NCBI RefSeq assembly: GCF_001641615.1
Contig: NZ_LRRU01000005.1
Coordinates: 1 to 64,000 of the forward strand
Source of the DNA: Pseudoalteromonas gelatinilytica
GTDB taxonomy: Bacteria > Pseudomonadota > Gammaproteobacteria > Enterobacterales > Alteromonadaceae
Direction: 5' to 3'
DNA: 64,000 nucleotides
Shown here: positions 32,836-41,609 of the stretch, in pieces
How positions within the stretch are numbered: position 1 is the stretch's first letter
How the letters are laid out: every line of letters starts with the position of its first letter
The notes under the pieces: generated by a model
Databases searched by the model: none
The model's input: only the letters and a program-made list of their open reading frames with translations
Told to the model about the DNA's origin: nothing
Made by a program: the position numbers and the translations under genes

Positions 32836-35001
32836 ATGAAAGTTGGCCATTCACTTTGCCTTGCGGCACTCTCTTTAGCTGTTCTATCAGCGTGTAATAA
32901 AGTCCCAGATAATAAAGAACAAGCTGTTATTACAGAGCAAGTTCAGATTGCAGCACCCGTCGCCAAAAAAATACCTCATGAAATGACCATTCATGGTGAC
33001 ACACGTATCGATAACTACTATTGGATGCGTGATGATGAACGCAAAGATGCCGCTGTTATTGCTCATTTGAATGCTGAAAATGCGTATGTTGAAAGTAAAC
33101 TGGCACATACTCAAACGCTACAAAACACCCTATTCGAAGAGCTTAAAGGGCGTATTGAGAAAGATGACGATACCGTACCGACAAAAAAAGGGGAATATTA
33201 CTACTTCTCACAAACGCGCGGTGATGACGAATACCCGGTTTATGTACGCAGCAAAGATAGCCTAGGAGAAGATAAGCAGGTTATTTTAAATGTGAATGAG
33301 CTTGCTAAAAATCATGACTATTTTGCCGTAACCGGTTTAGCTGTGAGCCCAAATGGCAATTTGCTTGCTTATGGTGAAGATACCGTGAGTCGCCGTATTT
33401 ACACAATTAAAGTAAAAGATTTAACCACAGGTAAAATGCTCACAGAAAGCCTTGAAGGCACAGAAGGTGATGTCGTGTGGGCGAATGACAACAAAACCTT
33501 TTACTACATCAAAAAAGACCTACAAACGCTGTTAGGCTACCAAGTATATCGCCATACGCTAGGCACCCCGCAAGCTGACGATGAACTCGTTTACGAAGAG
33601 GAAAACACTAGTTATTACACCGGTATTTACAAGAGCAAAGACCAACAAGAGATCTATATTAGTCATGGTAGCACCAGTGCATCTGGCGTCTCGGTTATTG
33701 ATGCTAATGATGTCAAAGCAATGCCAAAACGTTTTATTGAACGCGAAGCAGGGCTTGAATATGACATCAAAAAGTTAGGCGATTGGTATTACATTGTTAC
33801 TAATTTAAATGCAGTTAACTTTCAACTTATGAAAGTGCACCGCGATAAAGCGCATGATAAAGCGCAATGGCAAACGCTAATTGCTGGTCGTGATAACGTA
33901 AAGCTTGAAGGCATCGAGTTATTTAACAATCATTTGGTATACGAAGAGCGAGAAATGGGGCAAACCCGTATCACTATTCGTGACCTTCGTAACCAACAAG
34001 AGCAAGTCGTAGCGTTTAATGACCCAACTTATATGGTCTTTAGTTATGGTAATGGTGAGTTAGATAACCCTAACTTACGTGTTTACTATTCAAGTATGAC
34101 GACGCCAGGCAGCAGCTACGATATCAACCTAGAAAGTGGCGAAAAAACCCTGCTTAAACAGCGTAAAGTGTTAGGTGATTTTAATCCTGACAATTATGCC
34201 TCTGAGCGAGTTTACGTGACCACCCGAGATGGTGTCGATGTTCCTGTGAGCCTTGTTTATCGTAAAGACAAGTTCAAAAAAGACGGCTCGAATCCGCTTA
34301 TGCAATATGGTTATGGTTCGTATGGTGCGACCATGGATCCGAGCTTTTCTAGCTCTCGATTAAGCTTACTTGATCGTGGTTTTGTGTTTGCGATTGCGCA
34401 TATCCGTGGCTCACAAATGCTGGGTCGTCCTTGGTACGAAGACGGCAAGTTGCTGAAAAAACAAAACACCTTTAATGACTTTGTTGATGTGACTAAATCA
34501 TTAGCAGCTCAAAAGTATGGTGATAAGGATAATATCTTTGCCATGGGTGGCAGTGCAGGTGGCTTACTAATGGGGGCTGTTGTGAATCAAGCGCCTGATC
34601 TTTATAAAGGGGTGATTGCAGCAGTGCCTTTTGTTGATGTAGTCACGACCATGTTAGATGCCAGCTTACCACTGACAACGAATGAGTATGACGAGTGGGG
34701 CAACCCGAATGATAAAGTCTATTACGATTACATGCTGTCATATTCGCCGTATGACCAAGTTAAGAAGCAGGCTTACCCAAATATGTTAGTCACCACCGGC
34801 TTACACGACTCTCAAGTTCAGTATTTTGAGCCTGCAAAATGGGTTGCTAAGCTACGTGAATATAAAACCGATGATAACTTGCTGCTGTTCAAAACCGACA
34901 TGGAAGCAGGGCACGGTGGTGCTTCTGGGCGCTTTAAAAGCTTGCAAGATACCGCTTTATATTACGCCTTTATGCTCGATTTAGCGGGTATCGAAAAATA
35001 A
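32836..35001 (+). CDS. Prolyl oligopeptidase-family (S9A) lipoprotein
   Basis: I use the ATG at 32836 (AGGA 7 bases upstream) because it yields a lipoprotein signal, LAALSLAVLSAC, and a 721-aa protein. The N-terminal beta-propeller (~60-400) opens DTRIDNYYWMRDDER, the S9A hallmark. The C-terminal alpha/beta-hydrolase has Ser573 (GGSAGG), Asp658 (GLHDSQV) and His693 (EAGHGG). It resembles oligopeptidase B (PtrB), which cuts short peptides after basic residues, but is predicted to be anchored outside the cytoplasm. Confidence 0.92.
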   Translation: MKVGHSLCLAALSLAVLSACNKVPDNKEQAVITEQVQIAAPVAKKIPHEMTIHGDTRIDNYYWMRDDERKDAAVIAHLNAENAYVESKLAHTQTLQNTLFEELKGRIEKDDDTVPTKKGEYYYFSQTRGDDEYPVYVRSKDSLGEDKQVILNVNELAKNHDYFAVTGLAVSPNGNLLAYGEDTVSRRIYTIKVKDLTTGKMLTESLEGTEGDVVWANDNKTFYYIKKDLQTLLGYQVYRHTLGTPQADDELVYEEENTSYYTGIYKSKDQQEIYISHGSTSASGVSVIDANDVKAMPKRFIEREAGLEYDIKKLGDWYYIVTNLNAVNFQLMKVHRDKAHDKAQWQTLIAGRDNVKLEGIELFNNHLVYEEREMGQTRITIRDLRNQQEQVVAFNDPTYMVFSYGNGELDNPNLRVYYSSMTTPGSSYDINLESGEKTLLKQRKVLGDFNPDNYASERVYVTTRDGVDVPVSLVYRKDKFKKDGSNPLMQYGYGSYGATMDPSFSSSRLSLLDRGFVFAIAHIRGSQMLGRPWYEDGKLLKKQNTFNDFVDVTKSLAAQKYGDKDNIFAMGGSAGGLLMGAVVNQAPDLYKGVIAAVPFVDVVTTMLDASLPLTTNEYDEWGNPNDKVYYDYMLSYSPYDQVKKQAYPNMLVTTGLHDSQVQYFEPAKWVAKLREYKTDDNLLLFKTDMEAGHGGASGRFKSLQDTALYYAFMLDLAGIEK

Positions 35002-35009
35002 TAACAACA

Positions 35010-35037
35010 CAGGCATCCGTGATTAAGCGGATGCCTG
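35010..35037. terminator. Hairpin at the convergent end
   Basis: CAGGCATCCG (35010-35019) and CGGATGCCTG (35028-35037) form a perfect 10-bp stem with an 8-nt loop. It overlaps the last codons of the histidine-kinase gene and lies 9 bp after the peptidase stop. T-runs are weak on both strands, so it may only be a transcript-end stabiliser. Confidence 0.55.
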
Positions 35038-36498
35038 CATTGCTAAATTAAAACGAAATTCACTGCCTTTTCCTAGGGTACTTTTTACGTTTATTTCACT
35101 ATCCATTAGGGTGAGCAGTTGCTTGCAAATAGCAAGTCCCAAGCCTGTTGAGCCTCGTTTTATACTATTACGTGCTTGATAATGAGGTTCGAAAATCGCA
35201 TTGAGTTCATCCTCATGAATACCAACCCCGGTATCAGACACTGCCACGTATAACTGATCACTTTGCTGGCTAACTTTAACGGCTATTTCACCGCCATTTG
35301 GGGTGTGCCGAATGGCATTTTCGATTAAGTTTGTAAGCACCCGCTCTAATTTTGCAATATCTGCTGTCACGGTAAAATCGCAAATTTCGGGAATAACCTT
35401 GAGCGAAATACCTGCTGATTGCGCTGTTAGAGCAAGCTTTGCCACACAATCATAAATCAACTCGCCCAAATTAAAGGTCTCGGATTGTATTTTCACTTGG
35501 CCGCACTCTAAATTAGCCAGCTCAAAAATTTGTTCAATCAGCTGTTTTAGTTGCTGGCAGTTATCCATTGCAAGGTTGAGATAATGACGTTGCTCAGGCT
35601 CGTTTAAGTGGCTATCCGGTTTATTGATCACCTCCAAAAAGCCGTGCAGTGAAGAGAGTGGCGTACGTAAATCGTGTGATAAATGAGTGAGCAACTCACG
35701 GCGTTGTCTATCAGCGTGCTGTAATGACTGAAATTGCTCATCAATACGCGCCAGCATGGCATTGACGCCTTTGCTTAAATTGCCAATTTCATCATCAGCT
35801 GTATAGCTAGAGTCCAATGACATTTTGGTTAGGCTGTAGTTAGCCGCTTCTATTTTATTAAGCTCTTTATTGAGTTTTTTGAGCGGTAAGGTGAAAAACC
35901 GAAATAACAGCAACATCGCAATAAAGAGCGCAACTAAGGCGGCTATAAACCACATTGCGGCTAGCCAAAGGTTATCATTGGCTTTAATGTTTTTAAGGGT
36001 TGTATCGTAAGCTTGCCCGCCAATTATCACGTACAAATAGCCTTGCAGTTGTTGCTGATTATAAACTGGTGCGGTCGAAAAAATTTTTACGCCATCGTTG
36101 CTACGTGGATCGTCACCATAAATTGGCGTGGCAGTGGGGTTGTCGAGCAGCTGCTGTATCGGGCTTAAGTTTATTTGTTGCCTCACGACTTGCCCCGGTT
36201 TGGCGGAATAAGTCAGTAAATGACCTTCTGGATCTACAAAATAAAATTCAAATGCCGGACCAAGTATCATCAGCGTGTGAAATAAGTTTTCTAGTGCCTT
36301 ATAGTCATACACACCTTGCTGGATCAGTGGGTTATCATGCACTAAATGTTCGGCTAATTGGAGGTGCAAATTTTGCTGAGCATGGTGTACCGAGCTTTGC
36401 TCTAATTGCTTACTCCAATTTAAAACAAGTGCGCACAACAGGCTAAAAATAATCACTAATGACCAAGCGAGTTTTTGATAAAGCGTCATTGATTTCAT
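35023..36498 (-). CDS. Sensor histidine kinase
   Basis: A 491-aa membrane kinase: helix ~8-28, periplasmic sensor ~30-175 (PAS/Cache-like, with FEFYFVDPEGHLLTYS), second helix ~177-200, HAMP (~200-255), HisKA with LTHLSHDLRTP (His275), then HATPase with N, G1 (VSDTGVGI), F and G2 (STGLGLAIC) boxes. It overlaps the response-regulator gene by 1 bp. It should phosphorylate that regulator in response to a periplasmic cue. Confidence 0.93.
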   Translation of the reverse strand: MKSMTLYQKLAWSLVIIFSLLCALVLNWSKQLEQSSVHHAQQNLHLQLAEHLVHDNPLIQQGVYDYKALENLFHTLMILGPAFEFYFVDPEGHLLTYSAKPGQVVRQQINLSPIQQLLDNPTATPIYGDDPRSNDGVKIFSTAPVYNQQQLQGYLYVIIGGQAYDTTLKNIKANDNLWLAAMWFIAALVALFIAMLLLFRFFTLPLKKLNKELNKIEAANYSLTKMSLDSSYTADDEIGNLSKGVNAMLARIDEQFQSLQHADRQRRELLTHLSHDLRTPLSSLHGFLEVINKPDSHLNEPEQRHYLNLAMDNCQQLKQLIEQIFELANLECGQVKIQSETFNLGELIYDCVAKLALTAQSAGISLKVIPEICDFTVTADIAKLERVLTNLIENAIRHTPNGGEIAVKVSQQSDQLYVAVSDTGVGIHEDELNAIFEPHYQARNSIKRGSTGLGLAICKQLLTLMDSEINVKSTLGKGSEFRFNLAMQASA

Positions 36499-37223
36499 TA
36501 GTTTGCACTCAATTGACCGGGGTTTAATTTATAGCCTACACCCCAAACTGTTTCGATAAAATTGGCTGAGTGATGTTGCTCAAACTTACTGCGTAAACGG
36601 TTTATATGGGAATTAACCGTATGCTCGTAGCCGCTGTGTTGATAGCCCCATACTTGGTCTAGTAGCTGCTGGCGGCTAAAAACATGGTTTGGGTGTTTGG
36701 CAAAGTAGACCAGTAAATCAAATTCGGTGGCGGTTAAGTTAATTACTTGGTCAGCTAAAAATGCTTGGTGGCTGGCAAATTCAATGTGTAGCTCTCCAAG
36801 TTGAATTGCCGCTTGAGCGCTATCTTCATGGTGTGATTGAGCTGCTATAAGTTGTGACCTATGCCGTAATTGTGTTTTTATTCGTGCTTGTAACTCTCTA
36901 GCGAAGAACGGCTTGCAAATGTAATCATCAGCGCCCATTTCCAGACCAATCACTCTGTCCATATCGCTACTGAGTGCGGTCAGTAAAATAACGGCAATAC
37001 TTGGGTAGTGCTCTTTAATTTTGCGACATAAGCTCAAGCCATCCATTTGTGGCAGGTTAATATCAAGCAGTACTAAGCCATAACTTGAGCTGGCAAGCTT
37101 CTTTATTGCAGTTTCTGCGCTCGAGGCTTCATCAATATGTAAGTTTAGGCAGTGCAATTGTGTGCTAATAAGTTGGCGGATTGCTCTATCATCTTCGACG
37201 ATTAATAATTTTTCTTGGCGCAT
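36498..37223 (-). CDS. OmpR-family response regulator
   Basis: A 241-aa regulator: receiver with VEDD (9-12), phospho-acceptor Asp54 (LVLLDINLP) and Lys in CKPF (~104), then a winged-helix DNA-binding domain (LTATEFDLLVYFAKHPNHVFSRQQLLDQVWGY...VNSHINRLRSKFE). Preceded by spondin-domain genes on the same strand (59-bp gap). The three phased TGTGATA-type repeats at 38756-38784 are its likely binding site. Confidence 0.94.
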   Translation of the reverse strand: MRQEKLLIVEDDRAIRQLISTQLHCLNLHIDEASSAETAIKKLASSSYGLVLLDINLPQMDGLSLCRKIKEHYPSIAVILLTALSSDMDRVIGLEMGADDYICKPFFARELQARIKTQLRHRSQLIAAQSHHEDSAQAAIQLGELHIEFASHQAFLADQVINLTATEFDLLVYFAKHPNHVFSRQQLLDQVWGYQHSGYEHTVNSHINRLRSKFEQHHSANFIETVWGVGYKLNPGQLSAN

Positions 37224-37282
37224 GGCTCACTCCAAATCACAGAGGCACATCCTTATGACCTTCTGTGTAAGGAGTGCGATTA

Positions 37283-37987
37283 TTATTGCGTCCGCGTTAT
37301 CGTGATCCGAGCAACCGGGTTATCAAACTTATGCTGGCTGGTGAGCACTGAGTTTGTCAGGCCATCATCTTGACTAACCACACCTGGGTGCATTGCAACA
37401 CGGTTAATATCGTCACGCATTTCGTTGTAGCCTTCGCCTGAGTCGGCAGGGCCTGGGATCGTGCCTTGTGCTTCAGAGTTAGCCTCTGTGCCTGCATCAT
37501 AGGCAAAACTAGTGCGAGACAGTGACTCATTAACCGCTAACGAAGACACGTCTATTGCATTAAGACCGGTAAACGCGTCATTTGTATTCACCAACATGGT
37601 CGCTAAGCTGATTTTTAATGAATCAAGCTGCTCAGTACTCAGCATTAAAGTGACTTGCTCACCTGGAGGGAGTGGACTCTCAGCTGAGCTTGAGGCCATA
37701 GCAAAATCAGTTGCTAATAATTCACTGTTATCTCCTCCTTCAGCCATTAATTCGAGCGCAGCAGAAGCTGGTTCACCTATTTGCCAAAGCATACCCTCAG
37801 AGTGAGCAATGGCTGCAATCGGTGACAATGGTTGGGCATTGGTTAAATTCGTAACTTGTACTGTAAATTCATAGCTCATAACGGGCATTACAGGATCTGT
37901 TACTTCCACCTCGTTATTATCTGAATCCCCACAGGCCGCAAGGCTGGCACTCAATGCGAGGATAATTAAGCTTTTTGAAAAGCGCAT
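37283..37987 (-). CDS. Spondin-domain lipoprotein
   Basis: A 234-aa protein with lipobox LSASLAAC (Cys ~19). The domain (~35-220) follows the bacterial Spond_N pattern: YEFTVQVTNLTNAQPLSPIAAIAHSEG...LWQIGEPAS, AEGGDNSELL, FAYDAGTEANSEAQGTIPG and a C-terminal NPVARITITR strand. Strong RBS AGGAGG. It is a paralogue of the next upstream gene and precedes the two-component genes. Bacterial spondin proteins are exported beta-sandwich proteins of unknown ligand. Confidence 0.88.
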   Translation of the reverse strand: MRFSKSLIILALSASLAACGDSDNNEVEVTDPVMPVMSYEFTVQVTNLTNAQPLSPIAAIAHSEGMLWQIGEPASAALELMAEGGDNSELLATDFAMASSSAESPLPPGEQVTLMLSTEQLDSLKISLATMLVNTNDAFTGLNAIDVSSLAVNESLSRTSFAYDAGTEANSEAQGTIPGPADSGEGYNEMRDDINRVAMHPGVVSQDDGLTNSVLTSQHKFDNPVARITITRTQ

Positions 37988-37996
37988 AATAACCTC

Positions 37997-38698
37997 CTAT
38001 TTAACCGTAACTGTTAGCATCGCAACTGGATTTAACCATCTGTGTACGGTGTTATCGAGGTCACTTATCCCCGCTTCTAAATCGTCGTCGCCTAAGTTAC
38101 CCGGATGAATATGCACCATCATATTCGTTTCGCTACTGGTGACGCCGCTGCCATTCATACCCGCATTGCCACCCGGTGCAGCAGGAATACCTGGCGTGCC
38201 CGGCATGCCTGAGCCTTCAACAACAAGCTCATCATTGGCTTCGGTGCCCGCATCATAGGCATTGAGATAAACAGTGTAGGTACCAGCTTCTGTTGGGATC
38301 ATCCAACTATCTAAACCTACAAAGCCATCATTGGTAGGCAGTAGCATGGCTGTTAGAGATAAGTAGTTATTGCCATCCTTGGTGGATAAGCTCGCCATCG
38401 TTGAGCTTGCTGGTGCCAGTAAACCTTCAGCTGGATTGGCAACCATGTCGCTGTTTGCGGCTGTGGCTTCAGTCATTAATGGCTCGAGATTGCCACCTTC
38501 AGCCATAGTTTGTAGGGCTGTAGAAGCAGGCATAGCAACGCTGAAAAGTTTGCTATCACTGTTATGAGCTGTAATGAGGATAGGGGTAAAGTGTAAACCT
38601 TGCGTGAGGTTAGTTAGTTTTATATCAAGCTCAGCAGCTTGGCTTGCAAGGCTAGTTACTGCGCATGCAGCGAACAAAGTTAAAGGTAAAGCTTTCAT
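37997..38698 (-). CDS. Spondin-domain periplasmic protein
   Basis: I start at the ATG at 38698 (AGGA 8 bases upstream), giving signal peptide MKALPLTLFAACAVTSLASQA and a 233-aa protein. Spond_N features: LDIKLTNLTQGLHFTPILITAHNS, LFSVAMPAS, AEGGNLEPL, YDAGTEANDELVVEG, then a Gly/Pro-rich loop (PGTPGIPAAPGGNAGMNGSG) absent from its paralogue, a MMVHIHPGNLGDDDLEAGI segment and the final NPVAMLTVTV strand. First gene of the spondin-spondin-regulator-kinase unit, 9 bp from the second spondin gene. Confidence 0.88.
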   Translation of the reverse strand: MKALPLTLFAACAVTSLASQAAELDIKLTNLTQGLHFTPILITAHNSDSKLFSVAMPASTALQTMAEGGNLEPLMTEATAANSDMVANPAEGLLAPASSTMASLSTKDGNNYLSLTAMLLPTNDGFVGLDSWMIPTEAGTYTVYLNAYDAGTEANDELVVEGSGMPGTPGIPAAPGGNAGMNGSGVTSSETNMMVHIHPGNLGDDDLEAGISDLDNTVHRWLNPVAMLTVTVK

Positions 38699-38755
38699 GT
38701 GAGATTCCTGTTTTTGATGATTCAAAACCAGTATCGAATAGCAATATCCAGAAAC

Positions 38756-38784
38756 TCTCACAAAGTTATCACATTTTTATCACA
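38756..38784 (-). promoter_or_regulatory. Three 11-bp-phased direct repeats (OmpR-type box)
   Basis: On the plus strand TCTCACA (38756-38762), TATCACA (38767-38773) and TATCACA (38778-38784) repeat with an exact 11-bp step (7-4-7-4-7). On the coding strand of the operon they read TGTGATA, TGTGATA, TGTGAGA, 58-86 bp upstream of the first spondin ATG. This is the classic geometry for OmpR/PhoB-family regulators, one of which the operon encodes. Confidence 0.7.
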
Positions 38785-38903
38785 GCGTTGATTACAGTCT
38801 TTAGTGTTGGTTTGGAGTATTAAATTTAACCAATTTAGCTAGGGTAAAAGGTCATTACAGTTTATAGTAGAGAGACAAACAGACCCATAACAAGGAATTT
38901 AAA

Positions 38904-39275
38904 ATGGATGATAATCAAAAGGTTGAAATAATTGTGGCAGATAAAGAGCAGCGCACATGGGCAATGTTTTGTCACTTAAGTGCCTTAGCCGGCTTGCTTT
39001 TCCCGTTCGGCTCAGTGATTGGACCTTTGATTGTTTGGCTTGTAAAAAAAGAAGAAATGCCACTTGTAGCTGAGCATGGACGCAAGTCATTAAACTTTCA
39101 ATTAACCATGATGATCGCCTACATTGTCTGCTTTATGCTGATGTTTGTTGTCGTTGGTGTCATTCTGTTGCCATTGGTTGCGCTATTATCATTGATTATG
39201 GTGGTCGTATCGGCGATTAAAGCCAACGATGGTAAAGAAGTTAAATACCCTATGGCGATAGAATTTATAAAGTAA
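38904..39275 (+). CDS. DUF4870 membrane protein
   Basis: A 123-aa protein with three hydrophobic helices. RTWAMFCHLSALAGLLFPFGSVIGPLIVWLVKKEEMPLVAEHGRKSLNFQLT is the DUF4870 core. RBS AAGGAA lies 8 bases upstream. Function unknown. A terminator follows the stop. Confidence 0.88.
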   Translation: MDDNQKVEIIVADKEQRTWAMFCHLSALAGLLFPFGSVIGPLIVWLVKKEEMPLVAEHGRKSLNFQLTMMIAYIVCFMLMFVVVGVILLPLVALLSLIMVVVSAIKANDGKEVKYPMAIEFIK

Positions 39276-39292
39276 ACTAATTGCCATATACT

Positions 39293-39320
39293 AAAAGCTC
39301 AGCCATTTGCTGAGCTTTTT
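39293..39320 (+). terminator. Terminator of the DUF4870 gene
   Basis: AAAAGCTCAGC (39293-39303) and GCTGAGCTTTT (39309-39319) form an 11-bp stem with a 5-nt loop and T-run. It ends less than 10 bp before the earliest start codon of the next gene. Confidence 0.9.
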
Positions 39321-39326
39321 TATGTG

Positions 39327-39767
39327 ATGTTTATGGCCTACTTATCGTTATTTCTCAGCGCGTTTATTTCCGCAACCTTATTACCTAGCTCTTCAGAATT
39401 AGTGATGACTGCAATGATAGCCAGTGGTGACTATCTACTTTGGTTGTTATGGCTAAGTGCAACCGTGGGTAATGTGCTTGGGAGTTGTGTGAATTATTGG
39501 CTGGGCACGCAGGTTATGCGATTTAAAGACCGTAAATGGTTTCCTGTTTCACAAAACTCGATAGACAAAGCCGAACAGCAATTTAATAAGTACGGTGTTT
39601 ACAGTTTGTTGTTTGCTTGGCTGCCTATTATCGGCGACCCTTTAACGGTTGTTGGCGGAATTTTTAGGGTTAAGTTTTCAATCTTTTTGTTACTCGTGAC
39701 CCTAGGCAAAGGCGCACGTTATTTAGCTGTGCTTGCCTTTGCTCTTGGACTTGATAAATTATTTTAA
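39327..39767 (+). CDS. yqaA: YqaA/DedA-like membrane protein
   Basis: A 146-aa protein of the SNARE-associated/VTT branch. FISATLLPSSSELVMTAMIASG (~10-32), GNVLGSCVNYWLG (~48-60) and FAWLPIIGDPLTVVGGIFRV (~97-116) are typical of YqaA. Three candidate starts (GTG 39324, ATG 39327, ATG 39333) all lie right behind the upstream terminator and none has a Shine-Dalgarno, so translation may be leaderless or depend on read-through. Convergent with folX, overlapping by 4 bp. Confidence 0.82.
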   Translation: MFMAYLSLFLSAFISATLLPSSSELVMTAMIASGDYLLWLLWLSATVGNVLGSCVNYWLGTQVMRFKDRKWFPVSQNSIDKAEQQFNKYGVYSLLFAWLPIIGDPLTVVGGIFRVKFSIFLLLVTLGKGARYLAVLAFALGLDKLF

Positions 39768-40126
39768 CCTTTTAGCCAATCAAGGGTCAGTGATACTGAA
39801 TCAGCAAAGCGCAGCGCATGAGGTTTATCGACGCGTACTTTGGCATAGTGAACACTTTGATGCTGGTGGCAAATTGCTAAAATTTCAGCAACCAATTTTT
39901 CTAACAGCAAAAAGTGGCCTTCTTCGACAAGGCTGATCACTTCTTTGGTGATGGTCTTGTAGTTTAGTGCTTTATCGACTGCGTCAGTCTCACAAGCTTG
40001 ATCAGCGGGATAGTGAATTTCTAAATTAATCACTACATCTTGCTTTTTCTCACGTTCCTCAGGGTTAAAACCTATAAAGGTTCGTAGCCTGAGGTTAGTG
40101 ACATTAATAATTGCGTTGGCCATCAT
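39764..40126 (-). CDS. folX: Dihydroneopterin triphosphate 2'-epimerase (FolX)
   Basis: A 120-aa protein of the FolB/FolX fold: AIINVTNLRLRTFIGFNPEEREKKQDVVINLEIHY (~4-38) and NYKTITKEVISLVEEGHFLLLEKLVAEIL. In E. coli FolX epimerises dihydroneopterin triphosphate to the monapterin form. Direct company of folE and folM supports FolX over FolB. Last gene of the folM-folE-folX operon; its start overlaps the folE end by 1 bp. Confidence 0.85.
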   Translation of the reverse strand: MMANAIINVTNLRLRTFIGFNPEEREKKQDVVINLEIHYPADQACETDAVDKALNYKTITKEVISLVEEGHFLLLEKLVAEILAICHQHQSVHYAKVRVDKPHALRFADSVSLTLDWLKG

Positions 40127-40680
40127 TACCCTCTAACTAGTTGTAAAAACTCGTTACGGGTTTTTGGATCGGCTCTGAAGTTACCTAACATAACCGATGT
40201 ACGCATGCTTGAGTTTTGCTTTTCAACGCCGCGCATCATCATACACATGTGTTTTGCTTCAACGATTACGCCAACACCTTTCGCGCCAGTTACTTCTTCA
40301 ACTGCTTTAGCAATTTGATGGGTTAATTGTTCTTGAATTTGGAAACGACGCGCATACATGTCAACAATTCGCGCAAACTTAGATAAACCAAGTACTTTGC
40401 CGTTAGGGATATAAGCGATATGACAGCGGCCAACAAATGGCAGCAAGTGATGCTCACACATAGAGTAAAGCTCAATGTCTTGGATCAATACCATGTCATC
40501 GGCATCTGAAGTGAATACCGCATTATTGGTGATCTCGTCTAACGTTTGACGATAACCCTTAGTTAGGTATTCCATTGCTTTTGCTGCGCGTTTTGGTGTG
40601 TCGAGTAGTCCTTCACGAGCAGGATCTTCACCCACTGCGCTAATTATTTGTTGGTAACTGTTTTTTAAATCATCGTGCAT
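40126..40680 (-). CDS. folE: GTP cyclohydrolase I (FolE)
   Basis: A 184-aa enzyme that opens GTP to dihydroneopterin triphosphate. It has [17 protein letters not shown], the zinc-site [19 protein letters not shown] (~73-91) and the late [16 protein letters not shown] (~144-159) with the other zinc Cys. Between folM and folX, it supplies the pterin for tetrahydromonapterin rather than (or besides) folate. Confidence 0.93.
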   Translation of the reverse strand: MHDDLKNSYQQIISAVGEDPAREGLLDTPKRAAKAMEYLTKGYRQTLDEITNNAVFTSDADDMVLIQDIELYSMCEHHLLPFVGRCHIAYIPNGKVLGLSKFARIVDMYARRFQIQEQLTHQIAKAVEEVTGAKGVGVIVEAKHMCMMMRGVEKQNSSMRTSVMLGNFRADPKTRNEFLQLVRG

Positions 40681-40698
40681 AGCTTTCTCAGTAATTCG

Positions 40699-41418
40699 TT
40701 ATTTTAAATGTCTGCCACCATCAACAGGCATAGAGCGACCTGTGATGTAGTGACTGTTTAGTAATAGTTCTACGCTGTTAATAATCTCGGCGCAGCCGGG
40801 CTCAATGCCCATTAGCGATTTCTTTAATGTTTTTGCTTTGTATTCGTCGCTATCGTGCTCGTTAAAAATGATAAGCGAGGGAGCGATAGCATTCACTTTA
40901 ATGGCTGGTGCAAATTTAGCGGCAAACGACTTGGTTAAATTATCAAGCGCCGCTTTACTTGCTGCATAAGCAAGGTGCTTAGGGCTACCTTTTTCAACCA
41001 CATAATCGGTTAGGTGAATAATATCTGCGGCTTGGCCACTGTTTTGCTGATAATGCAGCAACAAATCAGAAGCTGCTAGATTAATTAAATAAGGCGCTTT
41101 GGCGTGAATACGCATCATGTTATCAAACAGGTCTGCGTAATCGTGGTTATTTTCCTCACAATCCCAGCTAGACGCATTATGGATAATTGCTTTGAGCTGA
41201 TTGGTATGGGTTTTTAATTCTTCGATAAAATGCCCGATAGCTTGGTCACTATTAAAATCGGCATGAAGACAAGTAGCACCTTTTCCTGCAAGCACATCTA
41301 TTGCTGCATGGCGGGTACGATAAGTGACTATGATTTCTTGCCCTTGCGCTAAAAAGTGCTCGGCCAGAGCGAGTCCAATACGTTGGCCTGCGCCAGTAAT
41401 TAATATGGGCGATGACAT
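40699..41418 (-). CDS. folM: Dihydromonapterin reductase (FolM), SDR family
   Basis: A 239-aa short-chain dehydrogenase. GAGQRIGLALAEHFL (~7-21) is the NADP-binding loop, YAASKAALDNL (~150) the catalytic Tyr-x3-Lys, and GRSMPVDGGRHLK the C-terminus. FolM reduces dihydromonapterin to tetrahydromonapterin, the cofactor of bacterial phenylalanine hydroxylase in some species. First gene of the operon, 18 bp before folE. Confidence 0.88.
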   Translation of the reverse strand: MSSPILITGAGQRIGLALAEHFLAQGQEIIVTYRTRHAAIDVLAGKGATCLHADFNSDQAIGHFIEELKTHTNQLKAIIHNASSWDCEENNHDYADLFDNMMRIHAKAPYLINLAASDLLLHYQQNSGQAADIIHLTDYVVEKGSPKHLAYAASKAALDNLTKSFAAKFAPAIKVNAIAPSLIIFNEHDSDEYKAKTLKKSLMGIEPGCAEIINSVELLLNSHYITGRSMPVDGGRHLK

Positions 41419-41609
41419 AAAATAATATAAAACCTTAGATTTTTAATACGAAATGTAATGTATTTAATGGCTATAACTGTAACAACTATAAACCAAATTA
41501 CAGAACTATTTCATCTTTACTGCAATCATGTTGCCAAACTTTCTACGCGATACTGTCAAACATAGATCAGTTGCTCGGTTTTCTGTCTCAGGCATAATAG
41601 CCATACTTG

